NCBI RefSeq assembly: GCF_003201565.1
Contig: NZ_QJJP01000013.1
Location: forward strand, 1-64,000
Reading direction: 5' to 3'
Origin: Nitrosomonas sp. Nm84
Lineage (GTDB): Bacteria > Pseudomonadota > Gammaproteobacteria > Burkholderiales > Nitrosomonadaceae
DNA length: 64,000 bases
In this document: one piece after another, positions 9,985-18,360 of the stretch
Layout: each line of letters starts with the position of its first letter
Numbering within the stretch: position 1 is the first letter of the stretch
The notes under the pieces: generated by a model
The model's database searches: none
What the model saw: only the letters and a program-made list of their open reading frames with translations
Told to the model about the DNA's origin: nothing
Translations under genes and position numbers: made by a program

Positions 9985-11421
9985 TTACTTAGTGCTAACC
10001 CATTTCTTGCAAAGGATATACAGTGTGGTGATCGTCAGGATACTGCTGAGTACCAGTGGCGTTGCCCATAATTGCCACCACGGCGCATCGGCTGAAATGG
10101 CATATGGGCGGGGCCAGGCGATATTGATGACCTCAAACAACGACCAAATGAATGCCAGGATATTGATGATCAATCCCCATGCGCCAAGTTTTAATTCGCC
10201 GAGTTGAGGATTCCACCGACCTGTGAGTCGGGCAAACAATGCGAATCCGGTTGTGAACGTGAACATGGCATATAAACCGCCGGTACCGAAAGCGATAATG
10301 GTGGCCACAGCATCATCATTGAGCCCGAAAATCAATCCGCAGCCTGCCAGCAGAACGGTAAAGAGGACCGCGTTACGCGGTGTTTTGCTGGTCGTGACTC
10401 GGCTCAACACGGCTGGCATATTGCCTTCCCGCGCCATGGAATACACGATGCGAGAAGTATATTTAGTCATGGACGCGCCGCAGGCCAGAAAAGCAATCAT
10501 CACAATGGCCAGAAAGGGTTTTTCAAACCAATCACCAATGCTGTTGGCAATCAATGGCGTGACCGGATCAGCGGTATGGCTGGAATTTCTTAATGTGTCA
10601 TGATCAAATGCCAGGATCAGTGCGGCTGAGTTAAATAAAACTACCGTACCAACAACCAGTAGCGACATGAGAATTGCACGCGGCACCATGCGTTTCGGTT
10701 GATGGGTTTCTTCCGCTGTGGTGGAACAGGCATCAAAACCGATAAAAGCCCAACCAGCGATAGCCAGTGCCGCTAGGAAAGCGGCCATTTCACTGGGCGC
10801 AGTTCCGGTCCCCATGTGCTGGAATAACTCCATGAAAGAATGCTGACGGAAGAAAAGAAATAACAGCAGTGCCACGCCGAATGATCCTACCACCTCGGCG
10901 TAAACACCGAGTTTGATCACCAGATTGAAAATGCCGACAGGTGCCAGATTGAGTAGCGTGCAGAGAAACAGAAATAGGGCACCCCAGAGTACCATCATTG
11001 TGCCGCCATCACCCTGCGATCCGCAAAAGGTGGCGAGCCAGAAACCGCCGGTGTAGGCGGTTGTCGTGACCATGGCAATGGTGGAGCAAATATAAATCAC
11101 GCCTGCATATTGCCCGGCAATGGCGCCGCCCAGTTGCCGTGCCCACTTATAGGCGCCGCCTGCAATCGGGAATTGCGAAGATAATTCTGCATACACAGTA
11201 GCTACCAGTAGCTGCATGAGCAAGCACACCGCCAATGCAGCAAACCAACCGCCACCGGTAACTGTGGTTTGCACGCCGATGATGGCATAGAGTCCGGCGA
11301 CCGGCGAGACAACCGCAAAACCCAGTGTAAAGCTGTGCCATACACTCATGCTGCGATTGAGTACATCACCGACTACATGGGCATCTTGCGAGGAAGCGGT
11401 TTGTTTTGTTGAACCTGACAT
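9985..11421 (-). CDS. APC-family permease, probable guanidine (or urea-like) importer
   Basis: A 478-residue amino acid-polyamine-organocation permease with about twelve membrane segments and the family's N-terminal SVWHSFTLGFAVVSPVAGLY and AGGAYKWARQL motifs. It is the first gene after the guanidine-I riboswitch and belongs to the subgroup found beside urea/guanidine carboxylases. Import of guanidine or guanidinium is the natural inference, although exporters also occur under this riboswitch class. Coupling with a complete degradation pathway argues for uptake. GGAG precedes the ATG. The gene is followed at 24 bases by the first DUF1989 gene. Confidence 0.85.
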   Translation of the reverse strand: MSGSTKQTASSQDAHVVGDVLNRSMSVWHSFTLGFAVVSPVAGLYAIIGVQTTVTGGGWFAALAVCLLMQLLVATVYAELSSQFPIAGGAYKWARQLGGAIAGQYAGVIYICSTIAMVTTTAYTGGFWLATFCGSQGDGGTMMVLWGALFLFLCTLLNLAPVGIFNLVIKLGVYAEVVGSFGVALLLFLFFRQHSFMELFQHMGTGTAPSEMAAFLAALAIAGWAFIGFDACSTTAEETHQPKRMVPRAILMSLLVVGTVVLFNSAALILAFDHDTLRNSSHTADPVTPLIANSIGDWFEKPFLAIVMIAFLACGASMTKYTSRIVYSMAREGNMPAVLSRVTTSKTPRNAVLFTVLLAGCGLIFGLNDDAVATIIAFGTGGLYAMFTFTTGFALFARLTGRWNPQLGELKLGAWGLIINILAFIWSLFEVINIAWPRPYAISADAPWWQLWATPLVLSSILTITTLYILCKKWVSTK

Positions 11422-11436
11422 AACAAGTCTCCATAC

Positions 11437-11490
11437 AAAAAGGGTTTACCGAGATTGTAATGCACTCTAAGAACATTACGCTTAATCTCC
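11437..11490 (-). terminator. attenuator hairpin at the 3' edge of the guanidine riboswitch
   Basis: In the transcript, GAGATT (11489-11484) can pair with AATCTC (11456-11451) and GTAATG (11479-11474) with CATTAC (11462-11457), with a four-base bulge. GG at the 5' base can also meet CC just before a run of five U (11441-11437). The 5' arm reuses the closing GGGAGA of the riboswitch, so the aptamer and this hairpin should exclude each other. That suits ligand-dependent antitermination before the permease gene. Confidence 0.6.
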
Positions 11491-11582
11491 CGGGCTTTTT
11501 TCCCTCCGTGGAGTCTCGTTAGCACGAGACCGGAAGCTCTTGGACCTGACGTCGTTTCTTGTACGACCGGAACCCTAGTTTC
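11485..11582 (-). ncRNA. guanidine-I (ykkC) riboswitch
   Basis: Read on the minus strand, the leader of the permease operon has the hallmark conserved blocks of the guanidine-I aptamer in the right order: CTAGGGTTCCGG at the 5' side, CAGGTCCAAGAGC, then CACGGAGGGA and AAAAGCCCGGGAGA at the 3' side. A variable hairpin (TCTCGT..ACGAGA) lies between them. It sits 64 bases upstream of the permease ATG. The class binds guanidinium and turns on guanidine transport or breakdown genes; every downstream gene here fits that. Confidence 0.92.
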
Positions 11583-11937
11583 CATTGAATTACTGCTTTT
11601 TGAGTTGTTATGCCGTCAATCGTTCAATGGCATTTTAGCAAGCGAGTAATGGAGGGTATTTTAAATGCGTGATTTGGAAAAAGCAATGATTTTGGAGATT
11701 GCATTATTGCTGGTTTGATAAAGCTTGATATGATGGAATCTGAGTTGACGTATCGCTCAGACCCCTTTGTTAGATTTATTTATCAGAAGCCAATCGTTCA
11801 AACCGTTCAGCCAACATTGCAGTTACGCCCTCGTTGCTGTCAAAGTCAGCATCTAATTTCCCGGATTTTTCATGTATGTTATAGTAAAAACGGCATCGTA
11901 GTACGCCACTCCTATTAACGCTGTGTGGAGGATCAAG
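11583..11937. other. intergenic region upstream of the guanidine operon and the TetR gene
   Basis: Divergent promoters for the riboswitch operon and the regulator must lie here. A possible -10 TATAGT at 11880-11885 with a TG-type extension could serve the regulator, but its -35 (TTTCCC) is poor. An 18-codon open frame (11665-11718, starting MRDLEKAMIL) follows a GGAGGG ten bases upstream; it may be chance. No other gene is seen. Confidence 0.35.
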
Positions 11938-12648
11938 ATGAAAAAAAGTAAGCTTGAGATACGCGAGGCGATTGTGGATACGGCTGTTACCATCGCGGAA
12001 CGTTCAAATTGGGAAGCGGTACGCTTGTTTGATGTGGCCGCTGAATTGAACATTTCCCTGGATGACATCCGTCTTTATTTCCGCGAAAAGGAAGATCTGG
12101 TTGATGCCTGGTTTGACCAGGCAGACAGCCAAATGCTCAAGGCGGCGGAAACCGTGGAATTCCTGTCATTGTCTCCGCGGGAACGTTTACATTGTCTCAT
12201 CATGACCTGGCTGGATGCGTTGGTTGCGCACCGTAAGGTCACGCGACAGATGATCGGCGCCAAACTGGAACCCGGCCATCTGCATATCCAAATCCCCGCC
12301 ATTATGCGCATCAGCCGCACGGTGCAGTGGATGCGCGAAGCTGCGCAGCGTGATGCTACCTTTGTACGCCGCGCATTGGAAGAAACCGCGCTGACCACGA
12401 TTTATCTGACCACGTTTGTGTACTGGATGCGCGATGAATCCGAGAATTCACAGCGCACGCGCAACTTTCTGGAAAAAAAACTGCAAGTAGCCGAGACGCT
12501 GGATCGTTTAATCTACAGAACCCCACGCACTGAAACCGCCGATGATCCTTCCGAGGAAACCAGCGCTACACATGAGATCCCGGCTACTGTTGAGTCTTCT
12601 TCATTGGCTGAATCCATGACGCCAAAAATGCATGCCAAGTCCGGTTAA
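11938..12648 (+). CDS. TetR-type transcriptional regulator
   Basis: A 236-residue DNA-binding regulator. The N-terminal helix-turn-helix is typical of TetR proteins: a first helix in IREAIVDTAVTIAE, then FDVAAELNISLDDIRLYFREKEDL near residues 30-55. The C-terminal ligand domain is not recognisable. The ATG at 11938 is chosen because GGAGG sits seven bases before it; a GTG five codons upstream overlaps that site. It diverges from the guanidine operon, but regulation of that operon is not shown. The stop codon TAA lies inside the left end of a repeat element (12645-12790), so the C-terminus may have been cut or re-formed by the insertion. Confidence 0.8.
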   Translation: MKKSKLEIREAIVDTAVTIAERSNWEAVRLFDVAAELNISLDDIRLYFREKEDLVDAWFDQADSQMLKAAETVEFLSLSPRERLHCLIMTWLDALVAHRKVTRQMIGAKLEPGHLHIQIPAIMRISRTVQWMREAAQRDATFVRRALEETALTTIYLTTFVYWMRDESENSQRTRNFLEKKLQVAETLDRLIYRTPRTETADDPSEETSATHEIPATVESSSLAESMTPKMHAKSG

Positions 12649-12790
12649 CAGGCCATTGAAAAACGTTTTCGAGGCAGCCGATACCAGGCAAGAACAGGTG
12701 AGAAAGCGCAGTTTATGCGTAATAAATGAGCATTTTGAACCTGCTTTTAACACCGTAGCGGCAACGCAGATAGTTTTAATGGCCTGTTAA
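12645..12790 (+). repeat. MITE-like repeat, copy A, with perfect 13-base terminal inverted repeats
   Basis: A 146-base element bounded by TTAACAGGCCATT and its exact reverse complement AATGGCCTGTTAA. Its interior matches copies at 52247-52397 (same strand) and 36018-36163 (opposite strand), and its first half matches 39321-39391 (opposite strand). It carries no transposase. It exactly fills the space between the TetR stop codon, which it supplies, and the start of the next gene two bases further on. Confidence 0.85.
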
Positions 12791-12792
12791 TC

Positions 12793-13854
12793 ATGGATCC
12801 GCTCACGCATGCTTTAAGCGGTGCCCTGCTGGCACGGGCTGCGGCACGACTGCCAGCGCAATTGCATCCTGAACGAGCCACATTGCCACTGCGCATGCAG
12901 ATTGCCGCCGGTTTTGCCGCGGCGGCGTTTCCCGATATTGACTTTGCACTACGTCTGATTGACACGCTGACCTATCTCAATTGGCACCAAGGCCCGACGC
13001 ACTCTTTGATCCTTTTGCCGCTGTGGGCATGGCTATTGGCTTGGCTGTTTTCATGGCTTTCTCGCGGGCGTTATGGCTGGAAATTATTTATTCTGCCCGC
13101 TTGTTTGGGTATCGCCATCCATATTGCCGGGGATTTGATTACGTCGTATGGATTGATGCTGTTCGCACCTTTCTCTACCCAGCGTTTTTCTCTGCCGCTG
13201 GTGTTTGTCATCGATCCCTGGTTCAGCCTGATCATCATCGCTGGCCTGATTGCGTCATGGCGCTATCCGCAGCCCAGAAATCCAGCGATTATTGCTTTGG
13301 TGAGTTTGTGCGGCTATGTGATTTTTTTATGGACTTTGCACCAACAGGCGATCGGAATCGCCACTCATTACGTTGATTCACAAGCTATTCCTCAAGCACA
13401 AATCAGCGTGCTGCCGCAACCATTGTCGCCATTTCACTGGAAAATCATCATCCGGCACGATGAGACTTATCACCTTGCACTTGTCAACTTGCGGCAATCC
13501 GATAATCCACAGCAAAACCAAACCACTTGGTTACTACCGAAAATGGCTGCTGCCTATCGCCCAGTCGCGGAAAATAATTGGCAATCATATCCACAATTCG
13601 GCGACAATCCGGCGGCAGTAACACTCGCCCGCGCAGCTTGGCTTGATCCCGCTTTTGCACCATTCCGCGCATTCGCAATATTCCCGGTACTGGAACGCAT
13701 GGATACCTCAGAACAAGGCTTGTGCGTCTGGTTCTACGACCTGCGTTTCCAATTCCCGGAGTTACCGCCTTCTTTCCGCTATGGCGTGTGCCGCCAAGAC
13801 GATCATTCCGACTGGCGAATGTTTCGGCAACAGGGATTATTTTATATTGACTGA
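12793..13854 (+). CDS. membrane-bound metal-dependent hydrolase (YdjM/DUF457 family)
   Basis: A 353-residue inner-membrane protein. The family opening MDPLTHALSGALLAR, the acidic AAFPDIDF and the histidine motif HQGPTHSLILLPLW near residues 68-81 mark the metal-dependent hydrolase family of which E. coli YdjM is a member. Several membrane segments lie between 85 and 190, followed by a soluble C-terminal half from about 200. The substrate is not known. Its start codon lies directly behind repeat copy A and has no recognisable ribosome site, because the preceding bases are the repeat's terminal repeat. It may rely on coupling to the regulator gene or be poorly expressed. Confidence 0.8.
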   Translation: MDPLTHALSGALLARAAARLPAQLHPERATLPLRMQIAAGFAAAAFPDIDFALRLIDTLTYLNWHQGPTHSLILLPLWAWLLAWLFSWLSRGRYGWKLFILPACLGIAIHIAGDLITSYGLMLFAPFSTQRFSLPLVFVIDPWFSLIIIAGLIASWRYPQPRNPAIIALVSLCGYVIFLWTLHQQAIGIATHYVDSQAIPQAQISVLPQPLSPFHWKIIIRHDETYHLALVNLRQSDNPQQNQTTWLLPKMAAAYRPVAENNWQSYPQFGDNPAAVTLARAAWLDPAFAPFRAFAIFPVLERMDTSEQGLCVWFYDLRFQFPELPPSFRYGVCRQDDHSDWRMFRQQGLFYID

Positions 13855-13953
13855 CAACGCAGTTACGAAACACGTATTTCCAGATAAAATGTGCTGGAAA
13901 CAAGGCCCCCATTCAGTTTATGATGCAGTCGTCATCACACAAGGAGAATGATC

Positions 13954-14019
13954 ATGGCAAAAGGACAGCAACGCAAAACTAAAGAAGCGAAGAAACCTAA
14001 GAAGGAAACACCGAAGTAA
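13954..14019 (+). CDS. 21-residue lysine-rich basic protein
   Basis: A very short reading frame (starting MAKGQQRKTKEAKKP) with AAGGAG seven bases before its ATG. Ten of its 21 residues are lysine or arginine. It has no hydrophobic stretch and is probably a cytosolic, possibly nucleic-acid-binding, peptide. From memory, very similar short basic proteins occur in other betaproteobacteria; I cannot confirm this here. It stands alone between the membrane hydrolase and the methyltransferase. Function unknown. Confidence 0.6.
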   Translation: MAKGQQRKTKEAKKPKKETPK

Positions 14020-14196
14020 CAAGTAAAACCAGCCAGTAATTCAAAGGTCGTGAGTTAAGAATAGAGCAGGTAAATTGTGCATCATCATTCTTTGTCGCGA
14101 CCTGAATCTGATGTCTTTCTCTGACGGCACAGCCGCACTACACATCATAGTATCAAAACAAATTAGATTTGCTCTAAAAGGTAATGAGATAGCAAT

Positions 14197-15189
14197 ATGA
14201 ACATCATCAAAAGTATCTTTGGGATCGCACGGCATCTGCCGGTGTTGTCTCATTATGTCCGTTACTATGATAATCTGAAAATTTCTTGCGCCGATCAGAC
14301 GGCTAAGCTGGCTGAATATAAGTATGAGTGTGGCTTGTTTCCGCCTGGGCATTACCATTCACCACTACCAGATTTTTATTTGATTGAGAGGAAAGCTGCA
14401 GATATCTTTCTTGACCCATCACCTGCACTCATTGATATTCAACTCGACATGGATGGGCAACTTGACTTGTTGCGCGCATTCGCAGAACTAAAAGAAAGCT
14501 ACGACCCGCCCAACGATCGGGATAAGTCGTACCGTTATTGGTATAACAATGACTTTTTTTCCTACTTAGATGCCTGCGTACTAGCTAAAATGCTGCTGTA
14601 CTTCAAGCCGCGTCGACTGATCGAAGTCGGATCCGGTTATTCCTCTGCTGTTATACAAGATATCAACGAACGGCACATGGATTGGTCATTGCGGCTAACG
14701 ATGATCGAACCCCATCCAAACCGTGTCAATGATCTCTTCCGAACAGATGATTTCTTACGGGCAGATTTAATACAAACACCTGTAGAATCTGTCGTGCAGA
14801 CATTGTGGCAAGAATTGGGCGAGAATGACATCTTATTTATAGACTCATCACACGTCAGTAAAATTGCAAGTGACGTTAACCACATAATCTTTCAAGTATT
14901 ACCGGCACTGAAGCCTGGTGTCATTATCCATTTTCATGACATCTTCTATCCCTTTGAGTATCCTAAAGAGTGGATTCTTGGCGGCGTGGCATGGAATGAG
15001 TCCTACATTTTGCGTGCTTTTCTCCAAAACAACGACGCTTATCAGATCATTTTCTTCAATGATTACCTCAAACGGTTTCACCGCGAGATTTTACATACTG
15101 CACTGCCCATTAGCGCCAGAGATACCGAACCAGATCAAGCAATGATTAATGCGCCTGGAAACAGCATATGGATTCGCAAGCTTCGTTAG
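14197..15189 (+). CDS. class I SAM-dependent methyltransferase
   Basis: A 330-residue protein. The methyltransferase core occupies about residues 120-270: motif I RLIEVGSGYSSAVI, an acidic MIEPHP that should hold the SAM ribose, and FIDSSHVSKIASDVNHI followed by PGVIIHFHDIFYPFEYP. It resembles enzymes of the Methyltransf_24 group. The N-terminal 110 residues have no recognised domain. The gene is more AT-rich than its neighbours and has no linked pathway genes, so it could be acquired. The natural substrate cannot be told from the sequence. Confidence 0.75.
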   Translation: MNIIKSIFGIARHLPVLSHYVRYYDNLKISCADQTAKLAEYKYECGLFPPGHYHSPLPDFYLIERKAADIFLDPSPALIDIQLDMDGQLDLLRAFAELKESYDPPNDRDKSYRYWYNNDFFSYLDACVLAKMLLYFKPRRLIEVGSGYSSAVIQDINERHMDWSLRLTMIEPHPNRVNDLFRTDDFLRADLIQTPVESVVQTLWQELGENDILFIDSSHVSKIASDVNHIIFQVLPALKPGVIIHFHDIFYPFEYPKEWILGGVAWNESYILRAFLQNNDAYQIIFFNDYLKRFHREILHTALPISARDTEPDQAMINAPGNSIWIRKLR

Positions 15190-15241
15190 ACCGAAATTCC
15201 TGCAGGATGCGCAATCTTAAATTGATACTTTGCATTACGCA

Positions 15242-15502
15242 TTACTTCAACAACGGATGATCCTTGGGTAATTGCTTGGCATACCACATCGCCAGTTTAT
15301 GCCGCATAGTTTTTTCGGCAACTTGATCTTCCGGCAAAGGTTGCATGACTTTGTCGTGTACCAGCAGGCGATAGATGTAGAGTAGCTTCTCACTCGCCGA
15401 ATCGGTTGCTTCAAACTGCACTACGCCTCGTCCTTCCGCATATTTCACGCCGGCCAGCATAGCTTCCTTGAACAAGGCGGCTTCATTTTTCAGTTTTTTC
15501 AT
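15242..15502 (-). CDS. small conserved protein, probably DUF5062
   Basis: An 86-residue soluble protein rich in Lys and Glu, predicted largely helical (starting MKKLKNEAALFKEAMLAGVK, ending AKQLPKDHPLLK). Its length and the N-terminal pattern fit the DUF5062 family of small proteins found in beta- and gammaproteobacteria, as far as I can judge from memory. No catalytic motif is visible. It lies 33 bases downstream of the broken hepT fragment and converges with the methyltransferase gene. Function unknown. Confidence 0.6.
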   Translation of the reverse strand: MKKLKNEAALFKEAMLAGVKYAEGRGVVQFEATDSASEKLLYIYRLLVHDKVMQPLPEDQVAEKTMRHKLAMWYAKQLPKDHPLLK

Positions 15503-15535
15503 GATAATCCTCGTTGTCTCATTTGCTAACCATTA

Positions 15536-15742
15536 CTACAAAGCAGCATACCGGATGATTCCCTGGGCAAGTCGGCGGAAATCTTGCAAAGAATTTTGGC
15601 AAATCGCATAAACAATTTCCCAATTGATTACTTCATAATGATGCATGGCGATATTTCTAAAGCCAATTGCCTTTTTCAATTGTTTGCAACTCTCGGACGT
15701 AATTGCGTCCAGCTCATGCAATGTCGTAAAAGCTTCTCCCAT
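15536..15742 (-). pseudogene. hepT: hepT toxin remnant (C-terminal half)
   Basis: The 68 residues match the C-terminal half of HepT (HEPN/DUF86) toxins: an LKKAIGFRNIAMHHYEVINWEIVY segment contains the RNxxxHxY ribonuclease motif. A full HepT is about 135-140 residues; the N-terminal half is missing. The frame overlaps the preceding mntA remnant in a different phase. This fits one internal deletion that joined the front of mntA to the back of hepT. Probably not a working toxin, although the catalytic motif is intact. Confidence 0.75.
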
Positions 15743-15929
15743 CGTTTGCGGCGATGGTTTGTGTCAGTTGTAGTTTGAAGTCCGCAGTGAGCGGCGCTTG
15801 CGTCAATAAGTCCAGATCGATGTCGCTATCGGGGCGCGCATTACCTGCCGCCATCGAGCCAAACAATATCGCCAGCTTGATCTGCGGATAGCGCGACAGT
15901 AATGCGGTCAATTGACTAAGCACCCGCAA
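15714..15929 (-). pseudogene. mntA: mntA antitoxin nucleotidyltransferase remnant (N-terminal half)
   Basis: The 71 residues contain the minimal nucleotidyltransferase motif LFGSMAAGNARPDSDIDLDLL, the GSx(10)DxD signature of MntA antitoxins that AMPylate HepT. A full MntA is about 135 residues and carries a third catalytic acid that is lost here. After about residue 55 the frame runs into hepT sequence read out of phase. The start (TTG at 15929 or GTG at 15923) overlaps the end of glnS by a few bases. This is the front half of a collapsed type VII toxin-antitoxin operon. Confidence 0.75.
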
Positions 15930-17622
15930 TTTTCCCCCACGAATCGCGCAAGGTTACGGCGCGGTTAAATACCGGTTTGCCGGGTTTCATGTCGAGCCGA
16001 TCGGCGATGAAGTAGCCGTTGCGTTCAAACTGAAAACTTTGTTCGGGCTGCGCATCGCACAAAGATTGCTCTACATATGCGGTAATGATTTGTTTCGAAT
16101 CCGGATTCAGCGAAGTTTTGTAATCCTTGTCGCCGCTGTCCGGATAAGGGTCGGTGAATAATCGATCATACAGGCGTATTTCTGCCGATTGCGCGTGTTT
16201 CTCAGATAACCAATGGATATTACCTTTGACTTTACGGCTTTCTGCACCAGGGGTGCCGCTCTTGGTGTCCGGATCGTAGGTACAATGGATCGCTTCGACT
16301 TCACCTTGAGCGTTTTTATCGACTTGCACGCATTTGACGATAAAGGCGTAACGTAATCGCACTTCCGCGCCGGGCGACAGGCGGAAATAGCCTTTGGTGG
16401 GCACTTCCATGAAATCGTCGCGTTCGATATACAGCGTTTTGGAAAAAGGAATCGTGCGTTTTTCCCATTCCGGTTTTTGCGGATGATTGGGCGCAAAGCA
16501 ATCTTCTCGCTGATCTTCCGGATAATTATCGATAATCAATTTCAGCGGCTTCAGCACGGCGATACGGCGCGGCGCATTCTCGTTCAAATCTTCACGCAGA
16601 CAGTCTTCCAGTATGCTCATGTCGATCCAGGAATCCGCCTTGCTGATGCCGATGCGCTCGGCAAACAAGCGAATGGCACGTGGTGTAAAGCCGCGGCGGC
16701 GCACGCCTGCGAGCGTACTCAATCGAGGGTCATCCCAGCCGTCCACCAGTTTGCTTTCCACCAATTCGATCAATTTGCGCTTGCTCATCACGGTATAAGT
16801 CAGATTGAGGCGGGCGAATTCGATTTGTTGCGGATGGCATGGTACTTTATCCACCAATTGATCCAGCACCCAGTCGTACAGCGGCCGGTGGTCTTCAAAT
16901 TCCAGCGTACACAAGGAGTGTGTGATTTTCTCCAATGCGTCGGAAATGCAATGCGTATAGTCGTACATCGGATAAATGCACCATTGGTTGCCGGTACGTT
17001 GATGGTGCACATGGCGGATACGATAAATCACGGGGTCACGCATGTTGATGTTGGGCGAAGCCATATCGATCTTGGCTCGCAGCACATATTGACCATCGGG
17101 AAATTCCCCGGCTTTCATGCGCCGGAACAAATCCAGGTTTTCCGCACTTGGACGGTCGCGATAGGGGCTGTTTTTGCCGGGGCTGGTCAGCGTGCCGCGC
17201 ATCTCGCGAATCTCATCTGCGGTAAGGCTTTCGATATAGGCCTTTCCTTGGTTGATCAGATACTCGGCAAATTCGTAGAGCTGATCAAAATAATCGGAAG
17301 AATAATAAAGATGCTTGCCCCAATCAAAACCCAGCCAGGACACGCTGTCACAAATGGAATCCACATATTCCTGCGCTTCTTTCTCCGGATTGGTATCGTC
17401 AAAGCGCAAATGACACACGCCACCATAATCATGCGCGATACCAAAATTCAAACAGATGCTCTTGGCATGGCCAATATGCAAATAACCATTGGGTTCGGGG
17501 GGGAAGCGCGTTTCTACACGACCGTTCCATTTGCCGTTGCGATTATCTTCGTCGATGATATTGCGAATAAAATTGGCAGGCGCTGATTCTGTGGATAGAT
17601 TCGTCTCGGATTTCTCTTTCAA
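15916..17622 (-). CDS. glnS: glutaminyl-tRNA synthetase
   Basis: Charges tRNA-Gln with glutamine in the cytoplasm. It is 568 residues, close to the family norm. The class I signature HIGH is at residues 49-52 (in [15 protein letters not shown]), and the KMSKS-type loop appears as VMSKRKL near residue 280. The two C-terminal beta-barrel anticodon-binding domains occupy the last 200 residues. It stands alone on the minus strand. The mntA remnant begins within its last few codons. A long open frame on the opposite strand is only a shadow of this gene. Confidence 0.97.
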   Translation of the reverse strand: MKEKSETNLSTESAPANFIRNIIDEDNRNGKWNGRVETRFPPEPNGYLHIGHAKSICLNFGIAHDYGGVCHLRFDDTNPEKEAQEYVDSICDSVSWLGFDWGKHLYYSSDYFDQLYEFAEYLINQGKAYIESLTADEIREMRGTLTSPGKNSPYRDRPSAENLDLFRRMKAGEFPDGQYVLRAKIDMASPNINMRDPVIYRIRHVHHQRTGNQWCIYPMYDYTHCISDALEKITHSLCTLEFEDHRPLYDWVLDQLVDKVPCHPQQIEFARLNLTYTVMSKRKLIELVESKLVDGWDDPRLSTLAGVRRRGFTPRAIRLFAERIGISKADSWIDMSILEDCLREDLNENAPRRIAVLKPLKLIIDNYPEDQREDCFAPNHPQKPEWEKRTIPFSKTLYIERDDFMEVPTKGYFRLSPGAEVRLRYAFIVKCVQVDKNAQGEVEAIHCTYDPDTKSGTPGAESRKVKGNIHWLSEKHAQSAEIRLYDRLFTDPYPDSGDKDYKTSLNPDSKQIITAYVEQSLCDAQPEQSFQFERNGYFIADRLDMKPGKPVFNRAVTLRDSWGKIAGA

Positions 17623-17858
17623 AGCTTGTCTCTCAGCATGTAATGATACGTTAAGATAAAATATCTGTTCTGTCCATGGAATTGGGTAATCAAAAATTCA
17701 TTAAAAATTATTCATCCCAGTGTCATCTTCATGTTTTTCAGTGATGATGCGATTATAGCGACGATTGGTCTAAAATCCAGCATTCTTGAGCAAACCATCT
17801 TGCTGCTTCCGTTTGCAGCCAAATACTGTAGCCCAATAGAAAATAAGTCGTTCTAAAT

Positions 17859-17887
17859 TTGACTTTTACCGGTGTCTGACTTAGAAT
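17859..17887 (+). promoter_or_regulatory. sigma-70 promoter of rplM-rpsI
   Basis: TTGACT and TAGAAT are separated by 17 bases, close to consensus on both hexamers. They lie about 35 bases upstream of the rplM GTG, leaving a short leader that holds the ribosome site GGACAGG. The rest of the 300 bases between glnS and rplM shows no gene. Confidence 0.75.
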
Positions 17888-17922
17888 TCCCGGCTCTTTT
17901 TGAATACGCAGGACAGGTTTTC

Positions 17923-18357
17923 GTGAAAACATTTTCAGCCAAGCCGCACGAAGTAAATCATGACTGGTTTGTCATTGATGCGACCGATAAAGTGTTGGGT
18001 CGCCTTGCTTCACAGATTGCACATCGTTTGCGTGGCAAACATAAACCCATTTATACGCCACACGTTGATACCGGCGACTACATCGTTGTTGTCAATGTTG
18101 ATAAAATGCGCGTAACCGGCAATAAATTGGAAGATAAAATCTATTATCGCCATACCGGTTACCCAGGCGGAATTTATGCAACTTCCCTCAAAAAAATGCA
18201 AGAGCGTTTTCCGGCGCGTCCGCTTGAAAAAGCTGTTAAAGGCATGTTACCCAAAGGACCGTTGGGGTATGCAATGCTTAAGAAATTAAAAGTATATGCG
18301 GGTGATACTCATCCACATATGGCTCAACAACCCAAACCACTTGAAATTAGAGCTTAA
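17923..18357 (+). CDS. rplM: 50S ribosomal protein L13
   Basis: Assembly protein of the large ribosomal subunit. At 144 residues it is within the usual length. The start is GTG at 17923 (VKTFSAKP), preceded by GGACAGG; a longer frame upstream crosses the promoter and is not real. Hallmarks include [37 protein letters not shown] and GMLPKGPLG. It is followed after three bases by rpsI, the standard bacterial L13-S9 operon. Confidence 0.97.
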   Translation: MKTFSAKPHEVNHDWFVIDATDKVLGRLASQIAHRLRGKHKPIYTPHVDTGDYIVVVNVDKMRVTGNKLEDKIYYRHTGYPGGIYATSLKKMQERFPARPLEKAVKGMLPKGPLGYAMLKKLKVYAGDTHPHMAQQPKPLEIRA

Positions 18358-18360
18358 TCT

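Noticed and set aside
11373-11585. A 70-codon minus-strand frame across the permease leader
   Set aside because: It coincides with the guanidine-I riboswitch, whose conserved RNA blocks explain the sequence.
16477-17586. A 369-codon open frame on the plus strand inside glnS
   Set aside because: It is antisense to a complete glnS with all synthetase motifs, has no ribosome site, and its protein shows no family features.
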